This document shows positions 56,752 to 64,000 of a stretch of 64,000 bases of DNA, piece after piece (the stretch's first letter is position 1; each line of letters begins with the position of its first letter). The translations under genes were made by a program, and so were the position numbers. This DNA comes from Sphingomonas montanisoli (GTDB taxonomy: Bacteria; Pseudomonadota; Alphaproteobacteria; Sphingomonadales; Sphingomonadaceae), in contig NZ_VTOU01000001.1 in assembly GCF_008274695.1 (NCBI RefSeq), forward strand, positions 124,001 through 188,000, read 5' to 3'. Below the pieces are notes generated by a model. That model saw only the letters and a program-made list of their open reading frames with translations. It made no database searches and was not told the DNA's origin.

Positions 56752-58022
56752 CACCAGCGCCTTTCAAAGCGATTACGAAGATAGATGGCGAGACCGTTCA
56801 TCGTCATCAGGAAGACGAGCAGCACGATGATCGCGGCCGACGTCTTTTCGACGAAGCCCTTGCTGACTTCGTCGGACCACAGGAAAATCTGGACCGGCAG
56901 CACCGTCGCGGGGTCGGTCAGGCCACCCGGGGGTGCCGAGACGAAGGCGCGCATGCCGATCATCAGCAGCGGCGCGGTTTCGCCGAGCGCGCGGGCCATG
57001 CCGATGATCGTGCCGGTCAGGATACCGGGCAACGCCAGCGGCAGGACGTGATGGAACACCACCTGAACCCGGCTCGCCCCGATGCCGAGCGCGGCGTCGC
57101 GGATCGACGGCGGCACCGCCTTGATCGCATTGCGGCCGGCGATGACGATGACGGGCATCGTCATCAGCGCCAGCGTCAGACCGCCGACGATCGGGGCCGA
57201 GCGCGGCAGGCTCATGACATTGAGGAATACAGCGAGGCCGAGCAAACCGAAGATGATCGACGGCACCGCCGCCAGATTGTTGATCGACACCTCGATCAGG
57301 TCGGTCCAGCGGTTCCGGGGAGCATATTCCTCAAGGTAGAGCGCCGAGAGCACACCGACCGGAAAAGCGAGCGCCAGCGTGACGAGCATTGTCAGCAGCG
57401 ATCCCTTGAACGCGCCCCACACGCCCACCATCGTCGGATCGGTCGAATCCGCGCCGACCAGGAAGCTCACGTCGAAGCTGGTGCGGACGTCGGTGATCTT
57501 GCGGACGCGATCGAGTTCGGGGTCGGGCGTTCCGCTTTTGGCGGCGCGATCGATCGCGCTCGACGCGGGCACCCAGATATCGGCCTTCCCCTTCAGGATG
57601 TCCGGATTATCAGCGACCTTGTTGCGCACGGTGAGCCAGGCGCCTTCCGACAGGATCTTGAAGACCCCGCCACCAAATCGCGCCTGCGCCGATTCGAACA
57701 GGACGCCTTCGAAATCCGCGGCGGCAAGAGCGGCCTCGCGGCCCGGGCCACGGAAGCTGGCGGGATCGAGGCGGATCGCAGCATGTGCGAAGTCGACCGG
57801 GACGAGGATCTCGGTCCGGCGGAAGCCGCTCGCGCCATTGCCGATCATCGTGACCAGCAGAAAGGCGAGAAAGCCCACCGACAGCAGCACCGCGCCGAGC
57901 CCCATCGCGTGAAAGCGGCGTTCGGCGGCGTAGCGATTGGCGATGCGACGCTGCATCACCTTGCCCTTCCAGTCGGTCGGGCGGCGCTCCGGCACCTGGG
58001 GAGTGGCGACCGGATCAGTCAT
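56751..58022 (-). CDS. pstA: Phosphate ABC transporter permease PstA
   Basis: The 423-residue permease has an extended N-terminal region (first helix at about 45-65, then a periplasmic domain to about 190), followed by the core transporter with the EAA-like loop ([20 protein letters not shown]). This long form with a DUF3333-type N-terminus is typical of Alphaproteobacteria. The ATG at 58022 gives [10 protein letters not shown]. It overlaps pstC by 8 nt. Confidence 0.94.
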   Translation of the reverse strand: MTDPVATPQVPERRPTDWKGKVMQRRIANRYAAERRFHAMGLGAVLLSVGFLAFLLVTMIGNGASGFRRTEILVPVDFAHAAIRLDPASFRGPGREAALAAADFEGVLFESAQARFGGGVFKILSEGAWLTVRNKVADNPDILKGKADIWVPASSAIDRAAKSGTPDPELDRVRKITDVRTSFDVSFLVGADSTDPTMVGVWGAFKGSLLTMLVTLALAFPVGVLSALYLEEYAPRNRWTDLIEVSINNLAAVPSIIFGLLGLAVFLNVMSLPRSAPIVGGLTLALMTMPVIVIAGRNAIKAVPPSIRDAALGIGASRVQVVFHHVLPLALPGILTGTIIGMARALGETAPLLMIGMRAFVSAPPGGLTDPATVLPVQIFLWSDEVSKGFVEKTSAAIIVLLVFLMTMNGLAIYLRNRFERRW

Positions 58023-59394
58023 AAGCCTCACGATATTTCTTCACCACGCCGAGCGCGACGATGTTGAGCAGCAGGGTGACCAGGAACAGTACGAGCCCCA
58101 GCGCGAAGGCGGCGAGCGTCTTGGCGCTGTCGAACTCCTGATCGCCCGTCAGCAGTTGCACGATCTGGGTGGTGACCGTGGTGACGCTGGCGAACGGATT
58201 TGCGGTGAGATTGGCGGCAAGTCCCGCCGCCATCACGACGATCATCGTCTCGCCGATCGCGCGGCTGACAGCCAGCAGGACGCCGCCGACCACGCCGGGA
58301 AGTGCGGCAGGCACCAGCACCTTACGGATCGTCTCGGATGTCGTCGCGCCCATCGCAAGGCTGCCGTCGCGCATCGACTGCGGCACGGCGGCGATCGAAT
58401 CGTCGGCCATCGAGGAAACGAAGGGGATGATCATGATGCCCATGACGAGGCCCGCCGCGAGTGCGCTCTCCGAAGAAGCGCCGGGGATGCCGACGGTCGC
58501 CGCGAAGCTGCGCAGCGCGGGCGCCACCGTCAGCGCAGCGAAATAGCCATAGACCACCGTCGGCACGCCCGCGAGCATCTCGAGGATAGGCTTGAGCCAT
58601 TTACGCGCGGTTGGGGGCGCATATTGGGTCAGGTAGATCGCGCTCATCAGGCCCAATGGGATCGCGACAATCATCGCGATAATCGCGCCGATGAAGATCG
58701 TGCCCCAGAACAAAGGCACCGCGCCGAATGCGCCCGAAGAGCCGACCTGGTCGGCACGGATGGCCGTCTGCGGGCTCCAGGTGGTGCCGAACAGGAATTC
58801 GATCGGCGAAACCTTGGCGAAGAAGCGCAGCGATTCGAACAGCAGCGAGAAAACGATGCCGATCGTCGTGATGATCGCGATCAGCGACGCCGCAATCAGC
58901 GCGATCATCACCACCCGCTCGACCGCGGTGCGCGCCCGGAAGCTCGGCGTCAGGCGGAACCACGCATAAGCGCCGCCACCCAGCGCGAGCAGTGCAGCGA
59001 TACCGAAGCCGATCCAACCAAAGCGCGTCGTCGCCGAACGATAGATCGGAGCCAGCTGTTCCGACACCGGATGGAACCCGCCCGCCAGCTCACCAGAGGC
59101 GATCCCGCGCACCTCCGCCATCACTGCCGACCGTTCCATGGGGTCGGCCGGCAATTGCACGGCGGCGGGCGCGGACAGCGTCTCGCTGGCGACCAGGCCC
59201 GGCACAGTGGCGGACCAGGCGATGAGGAAGATCAGGGCGGGCACGCCAGCCCATAACGCCACATACCAGCCATGATGACCGGGGCGGCTGTGCGATCGCG
59301 CGCTGGTCGCGAACGCGGCGGCCTTGCCACGCGCCGTGAGCCAGGCGACCACGCCCAACGCGAGGATCAGGAGGAGAGCAACGGAAAAGGTCAT
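58015..59394 (-). CDS. pstC: Phosphate ABC transporter permease PstC
   Basis: The 459-residue permease has an N-terminal helix pair and periplasmic insert (about 1-175), then the transport core with GLMSAIYLTQYAP and the coupling loop AMGATTSETIRKVLVPAALP. It pairs with PstA to form the membrane channel of the high-affinity phosphate importer. The ATG at 59394 overlaps the pstS stop (ATGA), and a longer upstream frame was rejected. Confidence 0.94.
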   Translation of the reverse strand: MTFSVALLLILALGVVAWLTARGKAAAFATSARSHSRPGHHGWYVALWAGVPALIFLIAWSATVPGLVASETLSAPAAVQLPADPMERSAVMAEVRGIASGELAGGFHPVSEQLAPIYRSATTRFGWIGFGIAALLALGGGAYAWFRLTPSFRARTAVERVVMIALIAASLIAIITTIGIVFSLLFESLRFFAKVSPIEFLFGTTWSPQTAIRADQVGSSGAFGAVPLFWGTIFIGAIIAMIVAIPLGLMSAIYLTQYAPPTARKWLKPILEMLAGVPTVVYGYFAALTVAPALRSFAATVGIPGASSESALAAGLVMGIMIIPFVSSMADDSIAAVPQSMRDGSLAMGATTSETIRKVLVPAALPGVVGGVLLAVSRAIGETMIVVMAAGLAANLTANPFASVTTVTTQIVQLLTGDQEFDSAKTLAAFALGLVLFLVTLLLNIVALGVVKKYREAYD

Positions 59395-60422
59395 TCGGTC
59401 AATGTCTTCGGATCGAGGATCGTCAGCGCCTTGGCGATCGCGGCGTTCTTCGCCTGCACATCGGCCGGCGCGGCGATCAGGCCACGGCGCGACAAATAGC
59501 CTTCCTTGTTCCACGCGGAAGCATATTCCGCGACGAACTCGGCAAGGCCCGGCACGGCGCGCAGATGCGCCGCCTTGACGTAGATGAACAATGGGCGTGC
59601 GCCCGGATAGCTGTAGTCGGCGATCGTATCGTAGGTCGGATGCACGCCGTTGAGCGGGATACCGCGCACGCGATCGGCATTCTCCTCGAGGAAGCTGTAG
59701 CCGAAGATGCCGATGGCATCTGGATTGGCACCCAGCTTCTGAACGATCAGATTGTCGTTCTCGCCCGCTTCGACATAGGCACCGTCCTCGCGGATCTTGG
59801 TGCAGATCGCCTTGAAGGTATCAGGGTCGGTCTTGCTGAGCGCCTTGGTAGCCGGATCGGCCTTGCAGCCGGCGTCGAGGATAAGCTCGGCAAAGGCGTC
59901 GCGCGTGCCGCTGGTGGGCGGCGGGCCATAGACCTGGATCGCGGTGTCAGGCAGCGAAGGATCGACATCCTTCCACGTGCGCGCCGTCTGCGGCTTGCCA
60001 TAAGGCTGGGCCGCGAGCGCCTGGTAAACCTGTGCCGGGGTCAGAGCGATCGCCGACCCCGCCCGGCTTTCGGCAAGCATGATGCCGTCGATGCCAATCT
60101 GGAGTTCGATGAGATCACGGACGCCGGCTTTCGTGCATCCTTCCATCTCGGATTTCTTGATCCGGCGCGATGCGTCCTCGATGTCGGGATAAGCCGCACC
60201 GACGCCAGAGCAGAACAGCTTCATGCCCGCGCCGGTGCCGGTCGATTCGACGATAGGCGCCTTGAATTTCGGGTTCTTGCGCGCGAAGCGTTCGGCCACT
60301 GCGGTCGAGAAGGGATAGACTGTCGACGAACCGACGATGCGGATCTGCTGACGGGATGCATCCTGCCCACAACCGGCAAGGAGCAGGGCCGACGCCAGCA
60401 CCAGACCCCTAACCAAACGCAT
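59391..60422 (-). CDS. pstS: Phosphate-binding lipoprotein PstS
   Basis: The 343-residue solute-binding protein has a lipobox LAGC (Cys18) and phosphate-binding loops GSSTVYPF, ESTGTGAG and PPTSGTRDAF. It captures inorganic phosphate in the periplasm for PstCAB. The ATG at 60422 has an excellent GGAGG ribosome site. The gap upstream holds a Pho-box-like sequence just beside the phoR stop, so the pst genes are probably induced by phosphate starvation. Confidence 0.96.
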   Translation of the reverse strand: MRLVRGLVLASALLLAGCGQDASRQQIRIVGSSTVYPFSTAVAERFARKNPKFKAPIVESTGTGAGMKLFCSGVGAAYPDIEDASRRIKKSEMEGCTKAGVRDLIELQIGIDGIMLAESRAGSAIALTPAQVYQALAAQPYGKPQTARTWKDVDPSLPDTAIQVYGPPPTSGTRDAFAELILDAGCKADPATKALSKTDPDTFKAICTKIREDGAYVEAGENDNLIVQKLGANPDAIGIFGYSFLEENADRVRGIPLNGVHPTYDTIADYSYPGARPLFIYVKAAHLRAVPGLAEFVAEYASAWNKEGYLSRRGLIAAPADVQAKNAAIAKALTILDPKTLTE

Positions 60423-60507
60423 CGAAAACCTCCGCCGATCGCAGATCAAATCCTGAGTCGCGTATCGGCCCCCGCGAACTCCCCGCAGCCGCCTATGCTG
60501 ACCACAT

Positions 60508-60525
60508 GTGACGGGAGCATTACAC
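60508..60525 (-). promoter_or_regulatory. Candidate Pho box upstream of pstS
   Basis: On the minus strand GTGTAAT-GCTC-CCGTCAC matches the two 7-bp half sites of the Pho box (CTGTCAT-N4-CTGTCAC): about 5 of 7 and 6 of 7 bases agree at the expected 11-bp spacing. It lies about 85 nt before pstS and abuts the phoR stop codon. Confidence 0.6.
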
Positions 60526-61775
60526 TAAGTTGGATTGGCGGGGGGAAATGTTACAGTCACCACGGTGCCTTCGCCGAGCTTGCTGGTGATACCGAAGGTC
60601 GCCCGATGCCGCTCGACGATATGCTTTACGATGGCGAGGCCGAGCCCGGTCCCACCGACAGCGCGACTGCGCCCCGCATCGACCCGGTAAAAGCGCTCGG
60701 TGAGGCGTGGAAGATGTTCCGGGGCGATGCCCTCTCCCTGATCGGTAACCTGCAGGCGCACCTTGCCGTTGACCGGCTCAAGCGCGACCCGGATCGGGGT
60801 GCCGGGGCGGCCATATTTAATCGCATTGCCGATCAGATTGTGGAGCAATTGGGCGATCTGAACGCGATCGGCGCGCACATCAGCGACGTCACCGATGTCG
60901 AGGGCGATTCGCCCTCCCTCGTCCCGCTGGCCCGATCGGATAACATTCGCCACTTCCTCGATGACCGGCGCGAGCGCGATCGGCGTCTGGGGCGTCGAAA
61001 AACGATCGGCCTCGATCCGCGACAGCGACATCAGATCGTCGACCAACTGCTGCATGCGTTTGGCCTCTGCCAGCATGATGCCCAGGAAACGCTGCCGTAT
61101 CGCTTCGTCCGCGCCCGCGCTCGCATCGCTCAGTGTCTCGATGAAACCAAGCAACGTGGCGAGCGGGGTGCGCAGTTCGTGGCTCGCATTGGCGACGAAG
61201 TCGACGCGCATCCGCTCCGCAGCCCAGGTGTCGGTGCGGTCGCGCAGGCGAACGAGGCGCACGCCGTCCGGCAGCTTGTGGACCGACATCAGCCATCTTT
61301 TGTCGGGCGCGCCGATACCCACCAGTTCGATGGGGCTCGACGGCGGATCGGTGAATGGCGAGGCGAGCATGTCGGCCGCCGCCGGATGGCGCAGCGCGAG
61401 ACGGAAATCGCCCTTCAGCCGCTCCTCGCCGAAGATGGCCTCCGCGGCCGTGTTCGCAAAGGCGATCCGCTGGCCATCGATGATCATCATCGGATCGTCG
61501 ATGGCCGCGATCAGCTCGGCTGCCCGCAACGACGGGGTTTCCAGATCGGACGGTGGCGCAGCCGGTTCGACGGGCCGTGGCCGGGGAGAATCGAGTTCCG
61601 GAATCGTCGCAAGCCATAACAGGGTGCCTGCCGCCAGCCCCGCCCCGACCGCCGAGCCTATCGGTGCATCGAGCAGCCAAGCGACGACCGCCGTAGCCGT
61701 AAAAATTGCCGCGACCGCCAGCGTGCGCCTCTCGCCCAACGGCCGTTTCTCCAAATCGTCCTGCTGCCCTGTCAT
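60525..61775 (-). CDS. phoR: Phosphate regulon sensor histidine kinase PhoR
   Basis: The 416-residue kinase has two N-terminal membrane helices (about 18-35 and 42-58), a PAS domain (about 85-185), phospho-acceptor His199 in NASHELRTPL and an HATPase domain with LIGNAIKYGRPG, DQGEGIAPEHL, RFYRVDAGRS and GTGLGLAIVKH. It controls PhoB phosphorylation in response to phosphate through PstSCAB-PhoU. It precedes pstS in the same direction. It is divergent from the Tat-protein gene. Confidence 0.95.
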   Translation of the reverse strand: MTGQQDDLEKRPLGERRTLAVAAIFTATAVVAWLLDAPIGSAVGAGLAAGTLLWLATIPELDSPRPRPVEPAAPPSDLETPSLRAAELIAAIDDPMMIIDGQRIAFANTAAEAIFGEERLKGDFRLALRHPAAADMLASPFTDPPSSPIELVGIGAPDKRWLMSVHKLPDGVRLVRLRDRTDTWAAERMRVDFVANASHELRTPLATLLGFIETLSDASAGADEAIRQRFLGIMLAEAKRMQQLVDDLMSLSRIEADRFSTPQTPIALAPVIEEVANVIRSGQRDEGGRIALDIGDVADVRADRVQIAQLLHNLIGNAIKYGRPGTPIRVALEPVNGKVRLQVTDQGEGIAPEHLPRLTERFYRVDAGRSRAVGGTGLGLAIVKHIVERHRATFGITSKLGEGTVVTVTFPPANPT

Positions 61776-61888
61776 AATCGACTAGGCTGGAACTGTTATG
61801 AGAAACAATTGTGACATCGACCAGCCCCCCTCGCCTCATTGATGCTTTCGCGGTAAGGACAGCCGCAGTGGCTTTGCGGGGATTGAAC

Positions 61889-62326
61889 ATGGCCGAGCGG
61901 GACGAAACGGAGCAGACGGAGGTCGCAAGCGGCGCCGACGAGGCCGGAAATCTCCATACGTCGCGTCGCAATCTCCTGCGCCTGACCGCGCTCGGCGGCG
62001 CTGCGATTGCGACGGTGCGACCCAATGCTGGCCTGGCCCAGGCCGCGGTCTCCGCGCTCAAATGCCAGATTCCGATTCCCGACAGCGCGAATGCGGGCAA
62101 GTGGGTCAAGAATGACGGGACGCTCGTCAAATCGGGAACGGCCAACAGCTACGCCCCGCCTTCAAATCCGTTGAAGGGCGAGGATGTGAAAAACTCGCTC
62201 AAATACGGCACGACCTATTCGGGCTACAGCTCGCAGCAAACCAACGCCTATAACAATTACATCAAGAAGCTGACCGTCGGTAAGCAGGGCTATACCTGTT
62301 ATGCTTCGGTGATGACGCCGCGCTGA
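61889..62326 (+). CDS. Tat-exported hypothetical protein beside an HprK-related module
   Basis: The 145-residue product has an acidic N-terminus, then a twin-arginine-like signal (SRRNLLRLTALGGAAIATV at about 25-43, Arg26-Arg27, cleavage near GLAQA). The mature part is rich in Ser, Tyr, Asn and Lys (YGTTYSGYSSQQTNAYNNYI at about 106-125). Two cysteines (59 and 137) could form a disulfide. No enzyme motif is seen. It lies 11 nt before the PqqD-like gene, so it is the obvious candidate substrate of the module. A GTG at 61811 opens a longer frame, but 61889 has GGGGA upstream and gives a usual signal layout. Confidence 0.65.
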   Translation: MAERDETEQTEVASGADEAGNLHTSRRNLLRLTALGGAAIATVRPNAGLAQAAVSALKCQIPIPDSANAGKWVKNDGTLVKSGTANSYAPPSNPLKGEDVKNSLKYGTTYSGYSSQQTNAYNNYIKKLTVGKQGYTCYASVMTPR

Positions 62327-62337
62327 TCCAGGGGCTG

Positions 62338-62622
62338 ATGGCCCAGAACTCCCGATATCATGCAGAATCGTACGTCGCCCACCCTGTGGTCACGACGGCG
62401 GATATGCGGCTGCTGTTTCATCGAGCATCCGGCGAGACGCATCTGTTAGCCGATCCGCTGCCCGACATGCTGATCTTGCTGGGTGAGCAGCCCGACACGA
62501 TCCAAGGCCTGACCACCCGGCTGTGCGCGCGGCTCGGCGTTGCTCAGGATGAAGAGGCTCATGCCGTCGTCGGCCATCGGCTCGACGAACTCGAAGCCGC
62601 CGGTCTGGTCTGGCGCGACTGA
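62338..62622 (+). CDS. PqqD-like peptide chaperone (HPr-rel-A system)
   Basis: The 94-residue protein resembles PqqD/RRE peptide chaperones: strand-rich N-terminus, then LLFHRASGETHLLADPLPDM, and a winged-helix second half (LCARLGVAQDEEAHAVVGHR, LDELEAAGLVWRD). Such domains present a precursor peptide to a modifying enzyme. The gene order Tat protein, PqqD-like, HprK-related kinase and nucleotidyltransferase matches the predicted HPr-rel-A system. The stop and the next ATG overlap as TGATG. Confidence 0.8.
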   Translation: MAQNSRYHAESYVAHPVVTTADMRLLFHRASGETHLLADPLPDMLILLGEQPDTIQGLTTRLCARLGVAQDEEAHAVVGHRLDELEAAGLVWRD

Positions 62623-63488
62623 TGTATCGCTTGGATCTGCGGGTGGGGCCGGTCGGCTATCGGGTCGGATCGGCGTGGCGAAGACCGATCGACGCGCTCC
62701 GAAGATTATATGCCGGATATCCCGCGCCCGACGAAGGGCTCGCCACGCTCACCGCGCGCATCGAACCGGAAAAGCCCTGGCGCAGACATTTGCGGCCACA
62801 GGTCGCGATCCGGGGGGATTTCGAACTGCCCGATGCGGTGCCCATGACGCTGGACCACGGGCTGCTCGCGATCGAGATGGCGATGAACCTGCAGATCGCG
62901 CTGGGCGAGCGGCGGCACCTGCTGCTCCATGCCGGCGCCGTCGAGCGCAACGGCCGCGTCATCATCCTCACCGGCGAATCCGGATCGGGCAAGTCGACCT
63001 TGTCGGCGCTGCTGGGTGAGCATGGATGGCGGCTGTTGAGCGACGAGTTCGTGCTGATCGAACCGGGCACCGGTCTTGTCCGTGCCTTTCCCCGCGCGAT
63101 CAGTCTCAAGAATGCGGCGATCGCCGAGCTGGAGCGCGTGGTGGCCGATCGAGATCGCTTCGGTCCGCTGCTGCGCGCCACGCCCAAGGGCGATCTGCGC
63201 CACCTCCGCCCCGCCCCCGACGCCATTGCTCGAATGGACGAGCGTGCGATGCCGGCATTGGTCCTCTTCCCCACATTTGGCCATGCGTCGCAGGCCGAGG
63301 GTATGGGACAGGCGGAATTGTTCGCGTTGCTGACGCAAGGCTCTACCAACTATGCCGCGCTTGGCGAGCGTGGGTTCGAGACGATGGCGCGCCTGGCAAC
63401 CACCGTACCCGGCGTGCGCTTCGCTTATCCCGATAGCGCGGGCGGAATGGCGATCGTCGAGCAGTTCGCCGCGGAACTCGGGATATGA
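62622..63488 (+). CDS. HprK-related kinase A
   Basis: The 288-residue protein resembles the C-terminal kinase of HPr kinase/phosphorylase. The P-loop GESGSGKST is at 118-126, with LLHAGAVERNG just before it and SDEFVLIEPGTG following, but a different N-terminal domain precedes it. Canonical alphaproteobacterial HprK is about 150 residues and sits with the PTS and chvI/chvG genes, none of which are here. In lasso peptide clusters, HPr-kinase homologues phosphorylate a precursor Ser, so a peptide or protein substrate is likely. It overlaps the nucleotidyltransferase by ATGA. Confidence 0.85.
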   Translation: MYRLDLRVGPVGYRVGSAWRRPIDALRRLYAGYPAPDEGLATLTARIEPEKPWRRHLRPQVAIRGDFELPDAVPMTLDHGLLAIEMAMNLQIALGERRHLLLHAGAVERNGRVIILTGESGSGKSTLSALLGEHGWRLLSDEFVLIEPGTGLVRAFPRAISLKNAAIAELERVVADRDRFGPLLRATPKGDLRHLRPAPDAIARMDERAMPALVLFPTFGHASQAEGMGQAELFALLTQGSTNYAALGERGFETMARLATTVPGVRFAYPDSAGGMAIVEQFAAELGI

Positions 63489-64000
63489 GGGATGCCCTCC
63501 CCCTCGTCCGCGCGCTGACCGACCCCGCATCGGTCGACCACATCATGCCCGACGACTGGACCGCGCTCCTTTCGATCGCACGCGCCGAGCGGCTGATCGG
63601 GAGCCTCGCGGTACGGTTGAAGGAACGCGATCTGCCTGTTTCGGTGATGGAGGCGCTGGAGGCGGCGCGCGTTCAAGCGGCGTTCGATCATGTTCAGGCG
63701 CGGTGGGAGGTCGAGCTGACGCGCCGCCTGCTCGCCCCGCTCGGGATCCGGCCGATCCTGCTCAAAGGCAGTGCGTTCGTGGTAGCCGGACTCGCGGCCG
63801 GAGAAGGCCGCATGGTGGGCGATCTCGATATTCTGCTGCCGGCCGATCAGCTGAACAAAGCGGAAGCGGCGTTGCTCGTCGGCGGATATGAGTGGGCGAA
63901 GGACGATCCCTACACCCAGGCCTATTATCGCCGCTGGATGCACGAACTGCCGCCGCTGATCCATGCCGAGCGCGGCACGATGATCGATGTCCACCATACG
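63485..64000 (+). CDS. Nucleotidyltransferase family protein (truncated by window end)
   Basis: The visible 172 residues form the first part of a minimal-nucleotidyltransferase-like protein: LLKGSAFV at about 92-99 and GDLDILLP at 112-119 (metal-binding D-x-D), with HELPPLIH and MIDVHH following, a pattern of the NTP_transf_5-type family. Such genes accompany HPr-kinase-like proteins in some peptide clusters. The gene is partial at the 3' end because the window stops. It is translationally coupled to the kinase gene. Confidence 0.8.
   Translation, partial: MRDALPLVRALTDPASVDHIMPDDWTALLSIARAERLIGSLAVRLKERDLPVSVMEALEAARVQAAFDHVQARWEVELTRRLLAPLGIRPILLKGSAFVVAGLAAGEGRMVGDLDILLPADQLNKAEAALLVGGYEWAKDDPYTQAYYRRWMHELPPLIHAERGTMIDVHHT

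Noticed and set aside
57048-59256. Long plus-strand frames opposite pstA and pstC
   Set aside because: Composition typical of antisense frames. The permeases on the minus strand are well supported.
59565-61619. A 684-codon open frame on the plus strand opposite pstS and phoR
   Set aside because: Its product is Arg/Asp/His-rich with no family pattern, while the minus strand encodes clear PstS and PhoR. It is a shadow frame of high-GC coding DNA.
62622-63488. Canonical HPr kinase/phosphorylase (hprK/ptsK)
   Set aside because: Too long, with a different N-terminal domain, and no HPr, PTS or ChvG/ChvI genes nearby. The neighbours are PqqD-like and nucleotidyltransferase genes.
61889-64000. A lasso peptide biosynthetic cluster
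   Set aside because: No asparagine-synthetase-like cyclase, leader protease or short precursor is visible in the window, so only the tailoring module is supported.

Overview
The window is GC-rich, densely coding DNA from an alphaproteobacterium, most likely a sphingomonad (Sphingomonas, Rhizorhabdus or a close relative). This is inferred from the gene orders: rlpA-dacC-holB-metG-tatD, mreBCD-mrdA-rodA divergent from mutL, phoR-pstSCAB-phoU-phoB, a ccmC-to-ccmI operon, and a PqqD/HprK-related/nucleotidyltransferase module. No prophage, insertion sequence, rRNA or CRISPR array was recognised. No stretch longer than about 300 bases lacks a gene.

Layout. 0-2.1 kb: an SDR oxidoreductase, a convergent secreted alpha/beta hydrolase and tRNA-Ser(TGA). 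2.2-9.8 kb: a cell-wall and housekeeping run (MltB-like transglycosylase, RlpA, DacC-type PBP, DNA polymerase III delta', MetRS, TatD, PhnP-like metallo-hydrolase, a 57-residue membrane protein). A palindromic repeat fills the dacC-holB gap, where tmk is normally expected. 9.8-18.9 kb: a small secreted protein, a GNAT acetyltransferase, a thioredoxin-like protein, mutL, the mreBCD-mrdA-rodA elongasome operon and tRNA-Lys(CTT). 19.1-29.6 kb: a compact chemosensory operon with no flagellar genes. It encodes a soluble receptor with two signalling tips, a CheW with three CheW domains, CheB, CheR, CheA, a small STAS-like protein, CheY, a CheC-type phosphatase and a PAS hybrid histidine kinase. 29.7-35.2 kb: a large catalase, small acidic proteins, a ClpP-like protein, DUF1244, DUF983 and a MocR-type regulator.

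35.3-45.9 kb is an accessory catabolic block: a Coq4-like protein, two SDRs, an acyl-CoA dehydrogenase broken by an internal deletion, an amidohydrolase, two flavin monooxygenases with Baeyer-Villiger fingerprints, a cyclase-family hydrolase and two or three regulators. A perfect inverted repeat lies upstream of the larger monooxygenase. Together these suggest oxidation of a cyclic or ketonic substrate followed by lactone or acyl-CoA processing, but the substrate cannot be read from the sequence.

46.0-51.1 kb carries cytochrome c maturation genes ccmC-D-E-F-G-H-I in one tightly overlapping operon without ccmA or ccmB. 51.2-54.5 kb has a DMT transporter, a DUF2157-like membrane protein and an epoxide hydrolase. 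54.5-61.8 kb is the complete phosphate system, phoR-pstSCAB-phoU-phoB, with a Pho-box-like site between phoR and pstS.

The window ends inside what looks like the least characterised system here: a Tat-exported 145-residue protein, a PqqD-like peptide chaperone, an HprK-related kinase and a truncated nucleotidyltransferase. These resemble the tailoring module of phosphorylated lasso peptides, but no lasso cyclase or leader protease is visible. A family of about 85-bp imperfect palindromes occurs three times (about 5.4, 45.9 and 53.2 kb).
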